DNA from: CAZOOW01 sp964581535
Lineage (GTDB): Bacteria > Patescibacteriota > Saccharimonadia > Saccharimonadales > Saccharimonadaceae
Assembly (NCBI GenBank): GCA_964581535.1
Contig: CAZOOW010000004.1
Span: 1 to 64,000 of the forward strand
Direction of reading: 5' to 3'
Length of the DNA: 64,000 nt
The position numbers and the translations under genes are program-made. Under the pieces are notes generated by a model. It did not search any database and was not told where the DNA came from. It saw only the letters and a list, made by a program, of their open reading frames with translations. Of the stretch, positions 52,514 to 61,355 are shown piece by piece. Numbering within the stretch: the stretch's first letter is position 1; each line of letters starts with the position of its first letter.

Positions 52514-52827
52514 TGAAAAATAATATTTCGATCAACAAGTTTTTACTCATCGGCTTGATTGCCGCCGCGTTAGCTGGCGGCAGCTATGCAGGCTCTTACT
52601 ACACCAGCCAGCACTACGAGACAAAAGAAAGCGCACGGCTCGCGCAGGAAGAAGAAACCGACCGCAAAAACTTGATTTGCGAGGCGCGCGTCCAGCGCGG
52701 CAAGACTGGCGACGTTAAAAGTGACTATTTCATTTTTGAGCGGAGCGAAAAAGAGGACGATTGCAAAAGGTTTATAGAGTATAAAAATGTCCCGGACGAT
52801 ACAGAAATGTTTTGGTTGGGATTTTAA
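52513..52827 (+). CDS. cargo: small exported or anchored protein
   Basis: This 104-residue protein has an N-terminal hydrophobic segment (about 8-28, LLIGLIAAALAGGSYAGSYY) that may be an anchor or signal peptide. A charged domain with two Cys (NLICEARV, DDCKRF) follows. The start overlaps the KTSC gene stop by one base (TGATG). Family unknown. Confidence 0.6.
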   Translation: MKNNISINKFLLIGLIAAALAGGSYAGSYYTSQHYETKESARLAQEEETDRKNLICEARVQRGKTGDVKSDYFIFERSEKEDDCKRFIEYKNVPDDTEMFWLGF

Positions 52828-52836
52828 GGAGTAACC

Positions 52837-53151
52837 ATGAACTTACCAAAAGACAACGCTGTGCACAAAACAAACCATCACAAACCAAAGCGACAGACTT
52901 GGGTCGCTGTTTTGGCGATTATCGCGATAGTTGTGAGTCTCACCAGTGCTGGATTTTCCGCATTTGTCTACTTCAATACGCCTTTGCAGATTCACAACTA
53001 CGTACAATCACATAAAGACGAATTAAAGGGTGCGGACGGTCAAGATGGGCGTGATGGTATAGACGGTCGCAATGGCTCAAATAGTTATTCGCCTACACAT
53101 TGTAGTAGTTATGATTATGGGTATGGCTACTCGTCTACAAACTGCTATTAG
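52837..53151 (+). CDS. cargo: anchored protein with short collagen-like tail
   Basis: This 104-residue protein has a basic N-terminus, a TM helix (about 22-45) and a short stalk. Gly-X-Y repeats GADGQDGRDGIDGRNG and a Ser/Tyr/Cys tail follow. Collagen-like surface stalks are typical of phage fibres and adhesins. A perfect AAGGAG lies 5 nt before the ATG. Last of the plus-strand cargo genes; it converges with the 1,025-residue protein gene. Confidence 0.7.
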   Translation: MNLPKDNAVHKTNHHKPKRQTWVAVLAIIAIVVSLTSAGFSAFVYFNTPLQIHNYVQSHKDELKGADGQDGRDGIDGRNGSNSYSPTHCSSYDYGYGYSSTNCY

Positions 53152-53162
53152 AATCGATCGGT

Positions 53163-56100
53163 TTATTCGTGGCCATCAGACGCTAGCTCTATAATGTCTG
53201 ATGATGTTACTCTGCACGCAACGATCGTCTCGGCGCCGCTTGGTTCGTATCGAAAGATATGCATAACCTTTAGTATGACTTTAGTTTTTAGATAGTTGCG
53301 TTGTGCGGATTCGTCACCCTTTTCGATAAGCCATGCAGGCTTTTCTGCTACCAACGCATCGAGTGCTTTTTTATTATGTGACAGAGCAGTTACTGACACC
53401 TCCATGTGTCCACCAGTATTTGATAGGTAGGTAAATTGACCAAATGTTGATGGCTTTACAAAATAAATTAGCTGCTCGTTGCGGTTCTCCGAATAGATTT
53501 GTTTTGTTGATTCCTTTTGACGAACACCTTTAATAAACCAATTATTACCTGTGTTATCACTTCGTTTTTCATCGAGCAATGCAGGGAAAGCGTGGCCGAT
53601 ATCCCACTGATCTAAATTCACGGCAATCGCCATCCAGCTACCGCCAATGCTAATGAGCGTTGTAGCGAGATTCTCTGGTGTAACGTGGATCGCACTTTCT
53701 TTTGCAATTTGACGTAATACGATATTATCTTCGATTGAAGCCGATTGTTGCCCTAGCTCCTCCGCGTTATGGTCGATAAAGTACCCATGATGCCAGTCAA
53801 CAAAAGCCTCTTTGTCAAATACGGTGTTAATACCGTATTGCTTGTAGCCCTTTTGTCCACGTGGTCTCTTGATCGAGCGATGGCTCTTGCGAACAAGTGA
53901 ATGAAGTACGGCATTATCAAGGTAAGCTGTTTCTGCTTTTTGCCGAAAAGACTCTACCTTTGCTTGGTCAAGGGGAAGGCTTGCAAGTTTTTTTTGCTCG
54001 GCGGCAATACGAACCTCACAGCAAAAATTAATCGCTGAACGTAACTCGTCACTAAAATCTTCATGGCCGGGTATCGAGTAAAAAGGAGACTTTTCGGCTT
54101 GAGATAATCCTCCAGTGAAGAAGTCTGTCTTTTCAAGTAGGGCGATAGACAAAAAACGCTCAATCATTTCGGCATTTATGCGATGCTCTCCTGCAAGCTC
54201 AGCCCACAACGCACGTAAGTCGTCAGAATAATTATGTACACTGTGCACATGTCCGTCTGCGACAAGATCGATTGAGTCAACTCTCCAGCTGTCGGCGAGA
54301 TTATCATCAAAGCACTGAATAATTCTCTCTGTTGCGTACTCAAACTGCCACTTTCGCTGTGTCTCACGGATGAAACTCGCATATGGGTTGGTTCCAGCAA
54401 TATCTTTTTTACGAAGGTAAGCAATAATAAGCACGATTGAATTGTCAATGTCGTGCTGAGCACCTGACGGTAAGCTGTCCACGCGGCGTGATACGTACGC
54501 TTCATGAGCGTGCTTTTTCAATAGGCCTGAAAGCATCTTAAAAAGTGTTGTATTTGCGTTTTTTGCTGCAACTAGCGTACCGTGTCGAACGTCTTTTATT
54601 CGTCTCAGTAATAAGTCACGGACTACACGCTTCTGTTCACTATTGTGTCGGCCAGTTTTTTCTTTGGCGTCATAAAACAATATGTCGGTGTGTTCTTTGT
54701 ATCTGCTTGTTATATATTCGCGCAGCTCGTCACTAATACCATCTTGGTTATAGAGACATAGCCCAAGAGTATTTGCAAACCAACGCTCCGATCTAACAAT
54801 CGCAGTAATATGATCGGAATGGTTCGATGAAAGAACATTTTTATATATAAAGCCAATAAGTAACTTTGCCACATCAGTTATGTCTTTTAATACGGCTGAA
54901 CGTAAGGCGTCATCGATGATATCGAATAATCTTGACTGTTCTTTGCTCAGGAAATCAGCACCCCAGCTGTGTAATTCCGCTTCAGCTGCCTTCATGTCAT
55001 AGTTGTCGTTCTCCATGTGGCGCGTCATAGCTTGATCGGTTGCGTCAAGCAGGATCTGATACCAGTCTAGTGCTTGTTGAAGCGTTGCAATGTTTTGAGA
55101 TGACATGGCGTCGTAAATCGCTTCCTCAGTGTCATCAAGCCAATCATTTATCCACTGGAGTGAACTGCGAGGTTCGCCTATATCGAAGCAGCGTTTGATT
55201 AATGCAAGTGCCGAATTGGCATCTGGTTCGATAACACCTTTTGCACATATAAGTTTGCCGACTACACTACTACTCCGTAACTCGTTGTAAGGCAATACGT
55301 GGAGCTCGAATAGAAACGATGACTGATTCCTGCTGGCTTGCTCCGTCTCAGTTATTGCTGTATTTTGACGTAATTGCTTCAACGCTACATTATTGCTCTT
55401 TCTGTGTTGACGATTAAGCTTTTGCAGACCTGCATCGATTTTGTCGACATCTATCTTCGCAATAACTCCAATACGAGAGAGTCGTACGTCGTAAACAGAA
55501 TACTCACGCTCATCATCTAGCGAGATATGCAAATAATTAAGGTTTTTTGCTCTTTTAATTTGCTCGTATTGAGCATTACGAGCAATGCGCTGACGTCTCA
55601 ACTCAAAAACGTGCTGCTCAACAGTATCGTTAATCATCCATTCGGTGATTTTTTTGAGAGAGGTAGTCTGAAACAAAATTGCAAACACACGATGTAATGC
55701 GTATATCACGATGAGTGTGCTTACTAGAAGTGCCACATAGACGTGCGAAGTCATATGTGTATTAGAAAACAATGTAGCGGCGATAGTCGATACTATTAGC
55801 AAAATCGTTACTTCACGAAATTGTGCATAGCCTAAAATCGCACGTGCTCCGACGCTATTAACATCTCGCTGCTGCTGCATCGCAAGCAAATAAATCGGAA
55901 TCATTATCGTAAAAAGCGCGGTCTGGTAGGCAACTGGTATGCCACTTGGAATTTCTGGCAACCTAGGGAAGTAGCTATACTCCTGTAGCAATGCTACGCA
56001 CGATATCACTCCTAACGCGATCATGAAAACGGCAACTATCCAAACTACTGTTTTGGAGTAGGTTAGACCACGTATCTTGTAATAAAGCAGCGTCGTTTTG

Positions 56101-56240
56101 TCTTTAACATTATATTTGAGTCGCTTTACCCTTACTAATAGATAGTCTACTCTCGTAAGGACAGCCGCCACAAAAGGATCGATTGCCTTTCGCCTGACAA
56201 TTACCCATTGAGATTGATTTAAAAATGTTTTTACCTTCAT
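53163..56240 (-). CDS. cargo: 1,025-residue membrane protein of unknown function
   Basis: The protein has four TM helices near the N-terminus (about 65-85, 103-122, 143-159, 167-190) and about 830 cytoplasmic, largely helical residues without a P-loop, nuclease or protease motif I can see. TATCAT lies 11 nt before the ATG. It is the only long gene of the cargo and faces the small-protein operon. Size, anchoring and position in a mobile element fit a defence, competition or host-interaction effector, but that is inference. Confidence 0.75.
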   Translation of the reverse strand: MKVKTFLNQSQWVIVRRKAIDPFVAAVLTRVDYLLVRVKRLKYNVKDKTTLLYYKIRGLTYSKTVVWIVAVFMIALGVISCVALLQEYSYFPRLPEIPSGIPVAYQTALFTIMIPIYLLAMQQQRDVNSVGARAILGYAQFREVTILLIVSTIAATLFSNTHMTSHVYVALLVSTLIVIYALHRVFAILFQTTSLKKITEWMINDTVEQHVFELRRQRIARNAQYEQIKRAKNLNYLHISLDDEREYSVYDVRLSRIGVIAKIDVDKIDAGLQKLNRQHRKSNNVALKQLRQNTAITETEQASRNQSSFLFELHVLPYNELRSSSVVGKLICAKGVIEPDANSALALIKRCFDIGEPRSSLQWINDWLDDTEEAIYDAMSSQNIATLQQALDWYQILLDATDQAMTRHMENDNYDMKAAEAELHSWGADFLSKEQSRLFDIIDDALRSAVLKDITDVAKLLIGFIYKNVLSSNHSDHITAIVRSERWFANTLGLCLYNQDGISDELREYITSRYKEHTDILFYDAKEKTGRHNSEQKRVVRDLLLRRIKDVRHGTLVAAKNANTTLFKMLSGLLKKHAHEAYVSRRVDSLPSGAQHDIDNSIVLIIAYLRKKDIAGTNPYASFIRETQRKWQFEYATERIIQCFDDNLADSWRVDSIDLVADGHVHSVHNYSDDLRALWAELAGEHRINAEMIERFLSIALLEKTDFFTGGLSQAEKSPFYSIPGHEDFSDELRSAINFCCEVRIAAEQKKLASLPLDQAKVESFRQKAETAYLDNAVLHSLVRKSHRSIKRPRGQKGYKQYGINTVFDKEAFVDWHHGYFIDHNAEELGQQSASIEDNIVLRQIAKESAIHVTPENLATTLISIGGSWMAIAVNLDQWDIGHAFPALLDEKRSDNTGNNWFIKGVRQKESTKQIYSENRNEQLIYFVKPSTFGQFTYLSNTGGHMEVSVTALSHNKKALDALVAEKPAWLIEKGDESAQRNYLKTKVILKVMHIFRYEPSGAETIVACRVTSSDIIELASDGHE

Positions 56241-56383
56241 ACTCTGTATCTATGATAACACTGGTGCCTTACTTGGTTTTGAGCAGCTTCTTATAACCCA
56301 TAGATGCATGACCGAAGGCGCGTAGCGCGGCGGCTTTGCCGCCCGAGCGAAGCCCTGACGCCTCTACCATTTATGGTAGTCGA
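56241..56383. other. non-coding stretch before repeat B
   Basis: This segment holds the promoter region of the 1,025-residue protein and two hairpins (GGCGGC/GCCGCC and CTACCAT/ATGGTAG). I see no gene in it. Confidence 0.5.
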
Positions 56384-56564
56384 ACCACCAGAAATCCGAC
56401 CTTTTCAGCTAAAAAGAAAAATACGGCGGGGGTAATCTCAAAAATGAATCAAAGGACGGTTTTCCTGGTAGGGCGAGCGCGGGTGTGCCCGCGCAGGCGG
56501 CAGGGCTGAGCTTCAGCCATTTTGCTCGAAATAGGTTCGAATTTCACCGTACAAGGGAGCCAAA
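56384..56564 (-). repeat. inverted repeat B, right copy (181 bp, attR arm)
   Basis: Reverse complement of 49965-50145. It ends in core AGCCAAA, where it meets flanking DNA, the predicted attR. Confidence 0.92.
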
Positions 56565-56610
56565 GAAAAGTTCTAAGACGCTTTAGTTTTTTAGAACTTT
56601 TCTTATGTTT
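56565..56610 (+). terminator. AT-rich hairpin, probable displaced tRNA-Gln terminator
   Basis: GAAAAGTTCTAA (56565-56576) and TTAGAACTTTTC (56591-56602) pair over 12 bp. In the reconstructed empty site it would directly follow tRNA-Gln, so it probably ended the tRNA transcript before insertion. Confidence 0.5.
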
Positions 56611-56677
56611 TGATAGGGTTTCGAACGGGTTTGCATGTCTGCAAACCCCGGCACTTTGCGAGATTGATCGAGCGAAG

Positions 56678-56698
56678 CGAATCCCTCCATCCCAGCCA
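56678..56698 (+). repeat. right copy of 21-bp direct repeat (tRNA-Gln 3' end)
   Basis: Exact copy of 48159-48179, followed by TATTAAAACTGG and a terminator. A 113-bp stretch (56565-56677) separates it from the serine-type attR. Confidence 0.85.
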
Positions 56699-56702
56699 TA
56701 TT

Positions 56703-56728
56703 AAAACTGGCCGAATACGGCCAGTTTT
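56703..56728. terminator. bidirectional terminator after the tRNA-Gln end copy
   Basis: AAAACTGGCCG (56703-56713) and CGGCCAGTTTT (56718-56728) pair perfectly over 11 bp with A/T flanks on both sides. It serves the YegP-like gene on the minus strand and probably ended the original tRNA-Gln transcript. Confidence 0.85.
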
Positions 56729-56748
56729 AATATGCTTGAATAAACAGT

Positions 56749-56943
56749 CTATTCGTCCCTTACGTCCGCATCGCTTGCCGCTCTTTTGACGGCGTCACAA
56801 CCATTATGAGCAGCTTGTCGTGAAGAATATGGCTCACTGCTTGCAAGCGGCTCTCCGTTTGCAGCGATTAGCTGAAAGTAAAACTTTCCATTTTTTTCAT
56901 AGACCTTAAAATATGGTTCCCGTGAGTTGCTACTTCCAAACAT
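56749..56943 (-). CDS. YegP/DUF1508-like small protein
   Basis: This 64-residue protein has YFKVYEKNGKFYFQLIAANG and SEPYSSRQAAHNGCDAVKRAA, the two halves of one DUF1508 unit (E. coli YegP has two). AAGGGG lies before ATG 56943, which replaces a longer upstream start; a TATAAT is about 30 nt upstream. Function of the family is not established. Confidence 0.8.
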   Translation of the reverse strand: MFGSSNSREPYFKVYEKNGKFYFQLIAANGEPLASSEPYSSRQAAHNGCDAVKRAASDADVRDE

Positions 56944-57071
56944 ACAAACCCCTTTCGTTTTACCCAGCGAATTATAAAGATATTCCAAGCTTTACGCAGT
57001 GATAAATATTACTCATGAACGGTTAAGCCACTACGTTTTCGTTGTACACTGGAGAGTATAGAAGGAGAAAT

Positions 57072-57809
57072 ATGGATAAAAACGAACTAGCACGAAGAAA
57101 AAAGGATAGCGAGATTCTGGCAGCGAGGGCCGCACAGGTCCAGCAAGGTGGAGCGCGAGCAGCAGTATTAGGAGTTAATGATGGGCTAGTCTCTACGCTT
57201 TGTATCGTCTTGGGTGTTGCTGCTGCGGGTGGCTCTCAGAATGCCGTGTTTCTCGCTGGTTTCGCCGGTCTCGTCGCCGGTGCGGTCAGTATGGCCGCCG
57301 GAGAATGGGTTTCCGTGCAGTCCCAAGTCGATTTGTTCGAGGGCGTTCTAAATGATTTGAAAAAAATGATAAAAAAAGACGAGAAACTTTTGGAAGAAAA
57401 TTTGTCAAACCATCTCGTTGAAGACGGGTATAGCACAAAAACAGCAAGCTCTGCAGCTGCTGAGCTCGTGAAGGACAAGCAGAAGTTTTTCGAAACCTAT
57501 TCTGAGCAAGTTATTGGTGTGAATCCAGATGAGCTAGGCTCGCCATGGGTTGCGGCCATATCTTCATTCCTTCTCTTCACGCTCGGCGCATTAGCGCCGC
57601 TCGGCCCTTGGCTGTTTATCGGCGGAACTCAAGGGATAGTTTGGTCGCTAGTTCTCACTGCAATCGGCGGACTGCTGGCTGGCGCATATGTAGCGCGTAG
57701 TAGCGGCAAGTCGTTATGGTATGGCGCGATTCGGCAGTTCGCTATTGTCTTGCTGGCTTCGGTCGTTACGTATGGTGTCGGTCATCTCTTTGGCGTAACT
57801 GTTGGCTAG
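57072..57809 (+). CDS. VIT1/CCC1-family metal transporter
   Basis: This 245-residue protein has GGARAAVLGVNDGLVSTLCIVLG, the family's first TM signature (split at NDG), AGAVSMAAGEWVSVQSQ, a cytoplasmic Lys/Glu-rich loop and three C-terminal TM helices. It transports Fe or Mn ions. AGGAG lies 7 nt before ATG 57072 and TACACT is near 57045. Confidence 0.88.
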   Translation: MDKNELARRKKDSEILAARAAQVQQGGARAAVLGVNDGLVSTLCIVLGVAAAGGSQNAVFLAGFAGLVAGAVSMAAGEWVSVQSQVDLFEGVLNDLKKMIKKDEKLLEENLSNHLVEDGYSTKTASSAAAELVKDKQKFFETYSEQVIGVNPDELGSPWVAAISSFLLFTLGALAPLGPWLFIGGTQGIVWSLVLTAIGGLLAGAYVARSSGKSLWYGAIRQFAIVLLASVVTYGVGHLFGVTVG

Positions 57810-58591
57810 GAAATATCTCTTCGGCGGAATGAAAGTATGCCTACGATGAATGCCCCGATAGTTAACCCTCCGATGACCATCTGATGGAGCGCGTCTATAC
57901 CGTCTTTGGTTAGTTTTGAAGCGTCATAGTAATGCAGTAGAGAAAATTTCTGAAACGGCTCTAGCCAGTCAACCGCCCGTCCTGCCTCGAGTATGAAACC
58001 GATGACTATCAAGCCGATCCCGACCGTCATAGTCAGCGCTCGCGATCCGCTCGCCGCCCCAGTCGCAAATACAAGAGTAAATACACATATCGCGAATGAC
58101 AGCGAAACCAAGGCAAGCTTTATAAGTAAAAGCGGGTCAATTGATTCGTTGATACTCTCTATACTTGCAAACGTAACAACTCCAGTAAAAAGCAGTGTCA
58201 CGAAAAAGATAACGACGCCGGCACTCCATGTCTCAAGAAACCATCTGATGCGAGATTTAGCCCCAGCGAGTACGGTACGAAGAGCTCCTTTTTCCTCGAA
58301 AGCAATTATCAACCCGTTCGCTAAAACAACGCCCATGATCATCAGAAATAACGGAATCCGAATGTCGTAGAGCTGTGAGGAGAGGTAGCTATCTAATTTT
58401 GTAAATGAGTCAGTGTCTCCCATTAGCCCTCGAAGCTCTTGCGGCATTGAGTTAGATAGCTCACTCATGCTGTCTCGTAGTGCTGGAAACATTGCAACCA
58501 TGAGTAGTGCCATAAAACCGATAGACATTGCCCATCCTACGATAAACCATCGCTTATCATACAGAGTCCTCAGGAATAGTGAGTTCATCAT
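57806..58591 (-). CDS. ABC-2 type permease subunit
   Basis: This 261-residue protein has six TM helices, with an N-terminal LYDKRWFIVGWAMSIGFMAL typical of ABC-2 exporters of the YhcI/antibiotic-export group. Its start overlaps the ATPase stop by 4 nt. The 3' end overlaps the converging VIT1-like gene by 4 nt. Substrate unknown. Confidence 0.85.
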   Translation of the reverse strand: MMNSLFLRTLYDKRWFIVGWAMSIGFMALLMVAMFPALRDSMSELSNSMPQELRGLMGDTDSFTKLDSYLSSQLYDIRIPLFLMIMGVVLANGLIIAFEEKGALRTVLAGAKSRIRWFLETWSAGVVIFFVTLLFTGVVTFASIESINESIDPLLLIKLALVSLSFAICVFTLVFATGAASGSRALTMTVGIGLIVIGFILEAGRAVDWLEPFQKFSLLHYYDASKLTKDGIDALHQMVIGGLTIGAFIVGILSFRRRDIS

Positions 58592-59499
58592 CGTACATCC
58601 TCCTGCTCATACATTGAGTGAAATATATTGTCGAAATCCCTATCGCGAATCGTGACATCATCTAACTTATACGGTGAAAGCCATTTTAAGACAGTGGAAA
58701 TATCGCCTTTATGCAAGAAGACCATGCTTTTTTCCGTTACCTTTTCTGGGTTACCTACCCCGCTGGGTTTTTGACGTAGCAGTGTAGCTATTATTTTTTT
58801 ATCAGCACTGATTGTTATTTCTTTACCAGCTTGCTGTTCGATTTTTTTGGTCTGTTCATCGAGTATTATTTTGCCGCTTTTCATAAAAATGACCCGTTCG
58901 CACACTGTTGCGACTTCGCTAAGTATATGAGAAGACATAAACACAGTCATGCCTTTCTTAGCTTCCCGAGATAGTATCTTTAAAAACGTTTCCTGCATGA
59001 GTGGGTCGAGCCCAGTGGTCGGTTCATCGAGTATCAGCAGTTTCGGTTCATGCTGTAGGGCAGCTATGAGAGCTATTTTTTGCTTGTTACCGCGAGACAA
59101 TGTCTTCAGGCGCTTGTTTAAAACCGGATCAAGCTGCTCGATAAGCCGCTTGCGATGAGGCGCGAGGGATCCCACTAGGGCAGCCATATGATCAAGGTAC
59201 TGTTCGCCTGACAGGTTATCTAGTAGCGCCATGTCACCTGCGACGTACCCAATGTATTGGTGATTTTTATAGGCCGAATCTGTATCAACGGGTTCTCCAA
59301 AGAGATGTATTTTTCCATGCGTAGGGTGCAGGAACCCCATGATGGTGCCGATGGTAGTTGATTTGCCTGCACCATTTGGGCCAACGAATCCGACTATCTC
59401 GCCGGCAGTGACCTTAAAAGAAATGTCATCTATGGCATTTAAATCACCGAATGTTTTGGTTAGGCTACTAACCCTGATAACCGTATTTCTTGTAGACAT
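58588..59499 (-). CDS. ABC transporter ATP-binding protein
   Basis: This 303-residue protein has Walker A GPNGAGKSTT, LSRGNKQKIALI (signature with Arg in place of one Gly), LLILDEPTTGLD, MSSHIL and a C-terminal extension of about 90 residues common in drug and lantibiotic exporters. TACAAT (59506-59511) ends 6 nt before ATG 59499, excluding a 40-residue upstream extension. Confidence 0.9.
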   Translation of the reverse strand: MSTRNTVIRVSSLTKTFGDLNAIDDISFKVTAGEIVGFVGPNGAGKSTTIGTIMGFLHPTHGKIHLFGEPVDTDSAYKNHQYIGYVAGDMALLDNLSGEQYLDHMAALVGSLAPHRKRLIEQLDPVLNKRLKTLSRGNKQKIALIAALQHEPKLLILDEPTTGLDPLMQETFLKILSREAKKGMTVFMSSHILSEVATVCERVIFMKSGKIILDEQTKKIEQQAGKEITISADKKIIATLLRQKPSGVGNPEKVTEKSMVFLHKGDISTVLKWLSPYKLDDVTIRDRDFDNIFHSMYEQEDVR

Positions 59500-59515
59500 G
59501 TAATTATTGTAATGC

Positions 59516-61174
59516 CTAAAAGCTTTTGCGGATATGGCTGAAGCTAAACTCCCATTTGGCATCCGTCTTTTTGTGGGGATTAAAAATATTTTGCGGATCG
59601 TAGAGTCTTTTGATGTCATCCATCAAACCGAAGACTTTTTTGCCGTACATCCGCTCCAGCCAAGGTCCCCTGATCATGCCGTCGTTATGCTCCCCGCTGA
59701 TAGATCCACCGTGTTGAAGAACAAGCTCATTCACTTCTTTCATTGCCGGTTGGAGTTTGAGGCGTTCGCGTTCATCTTCGATCTTCATAAGCGGGATAAC
59801 GTGGAAATTTCCATCGCCCATATGACCTGCCAGCGTTGCAAACAGACGGTATTTTTTTATTATCTTTCGTAGCTTCGGAAGGAATCGCGGAAGCTCGGGC
59901 GGCGGGACGATAAAATCGTCAATAAATGGTGCGGTATGTTTGTCTTTTACTTTACTCCGCAAGATATTGAAACTATGCCGACGCATTGTCCAGAATTTTT
60001 CCGAAGCAGCTTCAGTCGGGGTTTCTTCAAAACCATTAATCTCGTAACGTGCCTTGTGTTTGGCGAGTTCATGGTGCAGGGTTCGGATTTTTAGTCTAAC
60101 TTCGTCTTCGCTGTGGCCGCTAAACTCGACCATCAGTACCATTTTTGGTATTCCGCGCAAAAGCTGAAGCCCGTCGGGAATGAGGTTAAGAAGTAATAAG
60201 ATAAATTTGCGTGGACCGAGCATTTTAAGAAAATATGGCATAAAGCGGATCGATAACATGAGTGTTGCATCATCAAACGCTTCAAAGCTCGTTGGGTTAT
60301 GTTTTAGCACAGTGTTTATAAGCTCGCCGAGACCTTTAATGTCGCGAAGAAACAGCACTAAGAGACCGGAATGATCAGGGCGTGGAACAAGTTTTATTTT
60401 GGCGTCGGTCATAATACCGAGCGTTCCCTGAGCACCGACAAACAGTTTCGTAAGGTCGAACACACCGGTTTCGCGATTCCACACATTCCACAGATGATAG
60501 CCGGTCGAGTCTTTACTGACGTTCGGGCGAGCGTTTTGAAGAATTTCGTAATTCTTCTCCACGAGCTCGAATGTTTCTTTATAGAGTTTTCCCTCGAAAT
60601 CTTTTTGGGCCATTTTTTTTACTAACTCGGGTTTTGATAGCGGCTTTATCGTGTATTCATTGCCATCGGCAAGCACCATTTTCATCTGAGTAACGTACTG
60701 GTCGGTTTTCCCGTAATGCAGTGACTTTTCTCCTCCTGCATTGTTGTTGACGATTCCGCCTATTGCACAGAGGTCACGACTGGCAGGATAGCTGGGAAAA
60801 AACACACCTAGCTTTTCACATTTGGCATCAAAGTCGCGGAAAAATACTCCTGGCTCAACTATGGCTGCGGAAGGCTTGAGAGACTTAATTGTATTCATAT
60901 GCGCCATACAGTCCAGAATTATTGACTGGCCGATAGCGGCTCCGGACATATCCGTTCCAGCGGAACGAGCCGTGATAGAGAGTTTTGGCTGCTTTTTTTT
61001 GTTATCAATAACGTATTTTACGAGTGTCTGTATGTCTTTTGAATGCTTTGGGCGAGCGACAATTTGCGGCTCGAGTTCGAAAAGGCTGGCGTCGTGCGAG
61101 TAAAGCTCACGGGTTGGCTCATCGGTAGCGAGTTCACCCTGAAAAATTTCTTTTAAATCTTCGAAGTTATGCAT
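59516..61174 (-). CDS. FAD-linked oxidase (GlcD/D-lactate dehydrogenase-like)
   Basis: This 552-residue flavoprotein has an FAD-binding PCMH domain (ARSAGTDMSGAAIGQSIILD, split at AAIG; CAIGGIVNNNAGGEKSLHYG) and the C-terminal oxidase domain with LAGHMGDGNFHVIPLM and SGEHNDGMIRGPWLERMYG. It probably oxidises a D-2-hydroxy acid such as D-lactate or glycolate. Extended -10 (TGCTATATT) ends 6 nt before the ATG. Confidence 0.9.
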   Translation of the reverse strand: MHNFEDLKEIFQGELATDEPTRELYSHDASLFELEPQIVARPKHSKDIQTLVKYVIDNKKKQPKLSITARSAGTDMSGAAIGQSIILDCMAHMNTIKSLKPSAAIVEPGVFFRDFDAKCEKLGVFFPSYPASRDLCAIGGIVNNNAGGEKSLHYGKTDQYVTQMKMVLADGNEYTIKPLSKPELVKKMAQKDFEGKLYKETFELVEKNYEILQNARPNVSKDSTGYHLWNVWNRETGVFDLTKLFVGAQGTLGIMTDAKIKLVPRPDHSGLLVLFLRDIKGLGELINTVLKHNPTSFEAFDDATLMLSIRFMPYFLKMLGPRKFILLLLNLIPDGLQLLRGIPKMVLMVEFSGHSEDEVRLKIRTLHHELAKHKARYEINGFEETPTEAASEKFWTMRRHSFNILRSKVKDKHTAPFIDDFIVPPPELPRFLPKLRKIIKKYRLFATLAGHMGDGNFHVIPLMKIEDERERLKLQPAMKEVNELVLQHGGSISGEHNDGMIRGPWLERMYGKKVFGLMDDIKRLYDPQNIFNPHKKTDAKWEFSFSHIRKSF

Positions 61175-61220
61175 AAGCTCAATATAGCAGATATAAGGGG
61201 TGCGTGCTATACTTGGAGCG

Positions 61221-61352
61221 ATGAAACGGACGAAATCAACATCACGAAAACATCGAACATCAGCACCGTATTATCCGTACCGTGTGTTGTACCTGACTAT
61301 CATTGTTGCAGCTGTCGCTAGTGTCATGTTGTATCTATTGTTTTGGAGATAA
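61221..61352 (+). CDS. 43-residue single-pass membrane protein
   Basis: The basic N-terminus MKRTKSTSRKHRTSAPYYPY is followed by one TM helix (YLTIIVAAVASVMLYLLF) and ends WR. Extended -10 TGCTATACT (61205-61213) lies 7 nt before the ATG. Its stop is 3 nt before the next small gene, so they form a pair. Confidence 0.6.
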   Translation: MKRTKSTSRKHRTSAPYYPYRVLYLTIIVAAVASVMLYLLFWR

Positions 61353-61355
61353 AAT

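Larger units (their letters stand above)
48175..56564. mobile_element. integrative element at tRNA-Gln with serine recombinase and envelope cargo
   Basis: Left junction: tRNA-Gln joined to arm A at core AGCCAAA (48175-48181). Right junction: arm B joined to flanking DNA at the same core (56558-56564). Inside, at 49846-50145, arms B and A are still joined across the core in reverse orientation, which looks like an intact attP. The ends therefore read as attL and attR of a serine-integrase reaction sharing 7 bp. Contents: recombinase, internal attP-like site, structured leader, six small-protein genes and a 1,025-residue membrane protein. No replication, conjugation or phage structural genes are seen. 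Confidence 0.75.
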
